The notes below the pieces were generated by a model, which made no database searches, was not told the DNA's origin, and saw nothing but the letters and a program-made list of their open reading frames with translations. A stretch of DNA of 39,595 nt from Insolitispirillum peregrinum (GTDB lineage Bacteria > Pseudomonadota > Alphaproteobacteria > Rhodospirillales > Rhodospirillaceae). Position 1 is the first letter of the stretch. Every line of letters begins with the position of its first letter. Both the position numbers and the translations under genes were made by a program. Location: NCBI RefSeq assembly GCF_042665255.1, contig NZ_JBHTCD010000042.1, one strand, 5' to 3'. Positions 38,803 to 39,595 of the stretch are shown here, in pieces.

Positions 38803-39595
38803 GGTGATCATTCTGGACGACAGCCCGCTGGGCGACCGCGAAGCCAGACAGGCATTCGATCTGGTCGAGGACATCCAGCGGACGCGGGAAACGCGGGAAA
38901 CGCGGGGGCTGGCGGCTGCCGATGTCAGGGCCATCCTGCTGCCCTATCAGGTGCGCTGGCATCAGGATACCAGCCCGGTGCGCGGGGCGAAGAAAAGCCG
39001 CCGCGTCGGCTTTTCCTGGGGGTGCCTCGCAGCGGAAAGCGTCACCGAGGCGATGCCTGCCCAAGGGGGCATGGACCAGCACTACATGGGCTACAATCAG
39101 GGCATGTCAGCCGAGTACATCGGCGACTGTGCCTTTTTTGCCCGTGCCTTCGGGGCGGCGATCCGCGATCAGTCCGTCTGGCGCACCCAGGCGCTGGTCA
39201 ACAACGAGCGACAGGATATCCTGCGCTACAAGATCACCTTTGCCTCGGGCCACAAGATCGAGGCGCACTCGTCCAATCCGCACAACTGGCGTGGCCGCAA
39301 AGGGCACGCACGGATTGACGAGGCAGCCTTTCACCCGGACCTGAAAGAAGTGCTGAAGGGCGCGATGGCCTTTCTGATGTGGGGGGGACGGGTTGATGTC
39401 GTCTCGACCATGAACGGCGAGGACAACGCCTTTTTTGAACTCTGCCGGGATATCGAAGCCGGGCAGCTCAGGCGGTTCAGCCTGCACGAAACGACCTTTA
39501 AACAGGCGTTGAGCGAAGGCTTTTACCAGCGCGTCTGCCTGATCCAGGGCAAGAGCTGGTCAGCGCAGGCCGAGGCCGACTATGAACAGGAAATC
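38795..39595 (+). CDS. Terminase large subunit (Mu gp28-like), 5' part, cut by window edge
   Basis: The frame is open from the ATG at 38795 to the last base (267 codons, no stop). The ATPase part has LLPYQVRWHQDTSPVRGAKK and SRRVGFSWGCLAAESV, an atypical P-loop, where Mu-like terminases usually have SRQxGxTW. DEAAFHPDLKEVLKGAMAFL and GGRVDVVSTMNGEDNAFFEL match the Walker B and coupling motifs. It drives DNA packaging into the head. A 9-bp repeat gives RTRETRETR near residue 35. Confidence 0.9.
   Translation, partial: MTEVIILDDSPLGDREARQAFDLVEDIQRTRETRETRGLAAADVRAILLPYQVRWHQDTSPVRGAKKSRRVGFSWGCLAAESVTEAMPAQGGMDQHYMGYNQGMSAEYIGDCAFFARAFGAAIRDQSVWRTQALVNNERQDILRYKITFASGHKIEAHSSNPHNWRGRKGHARIDEAAFHPDLKEVLKGAMAFLMWGGRVDVVSTMNGEDNAFFELCRDIEAGQLRRFSLHETTFKQALSEGFYQRVCLIQGKSWSAQAEADYEQEI

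Larger units (their letters stand above)
25826..39595 (+). mobile_element. Mu-like transposable prophage, left part (continues past the window)
   Basis: The prophage is recognised by its Mu-like gene order: repressor, ner, A, B, gemA, mor, lysis, gp27 and gp28 terminase. The left end is placed at TGTA (25826) because Mu-type ends start with TG, the host MFS frame is interrupted exactly here, and end-type repeats follow. The 5 bp before it (gcctc, 25821-25825) would be the target duplication. The right end is not in the window. Head and tail genes and any modification gene would lie beyond 39595. Confidence 0.92.

Noticed and set aside
1..39595. CRISPR arrays, tRNA or rRNA genes
   Set aside because: No regularly spaced identical repeats, no cloverleaf-type sequence and no rRNA segments were seen.

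Overview
The window looks like high-GC chromosomal DNA of an alphaproteobacterium, probably in the Rhodospirillales. This rests on the gene set (phasin, CreA, MoxR/CoxE pair, YnfA, PII), the alphaproteobacterial style of the acetolactate synthase, and alphaproteobacterial-type intergenic palindromes. The genus assignment is inference. A Mu-like prophage occupies the right third, enters by breaking a transporter gene, and runs off the right edge.

Layout. Positions 1-433 hold the tail of an IS481-type transposase followed by two kinds of dispersed repeat. Positions 434-4015 hold a sigma-54 response regulator (-), serB (-) and miaA (+). Positions 4145-7684 are the branched-chain amino acid genes ilvB-ilvH-ilvC (+), closed by a strong bidirectional terminator. 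Next come a PII protein (-) and a compact minus-strand run of six genes (13034 down to 8396): a CoxE-like VWA protein, a lipoprotein, CreA, a methyltransferase, a small membrane protein and a trypsin-like protease. A MoxR ATPase lies just upstream of that run, separated by a small plus-strand gene. Positions 14835-16044 hold an exported creatininase-like protein and ynfA (+). A phasin and alaS follow (-), each with its own terminator, then an unknown membrane protein (+). A minus-strand operon lysR / shikimate-dehydrogenase-like / SDR / dehydroquinate-synthase-like follows, divergent from an MFS transporter gene.

Prophage (25826 to beyond 39595). The left end begins TGTA at 25826 inside the MFS gene. 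The non-coding end carries three TTTTAGACG boxes and four GGGAT boxes at exact 10-bp period. Then come a repressor (-), a Ner-like regulator (+), a possible CII-like regulator (+), an antisense two-gene cassette with a 2-TM SLATT-like protein (-), transposase A and ATPase B. A train of small overlapping early genes follows (DUF3164, GemA and others), then a Mor-like activator. The lysis block (GH108 endolysin, 3-TM holin) is followed by a C4 zinc-finger protein, a DUF2730-like protein, gp26-like and gp27-like proteins, and a terminase large subunit cut by the window edge. Gene order closely follows phage Mu.

The best candidates for something new are the antisense SLATT-like cassette between the regulators and the transposase, the periodic box array at the prophage left end, the non-canonical DHQS-like/SDR/SDH-L operon, and the approximately 180-bp element with short terminal inverted repeats present in three copies.
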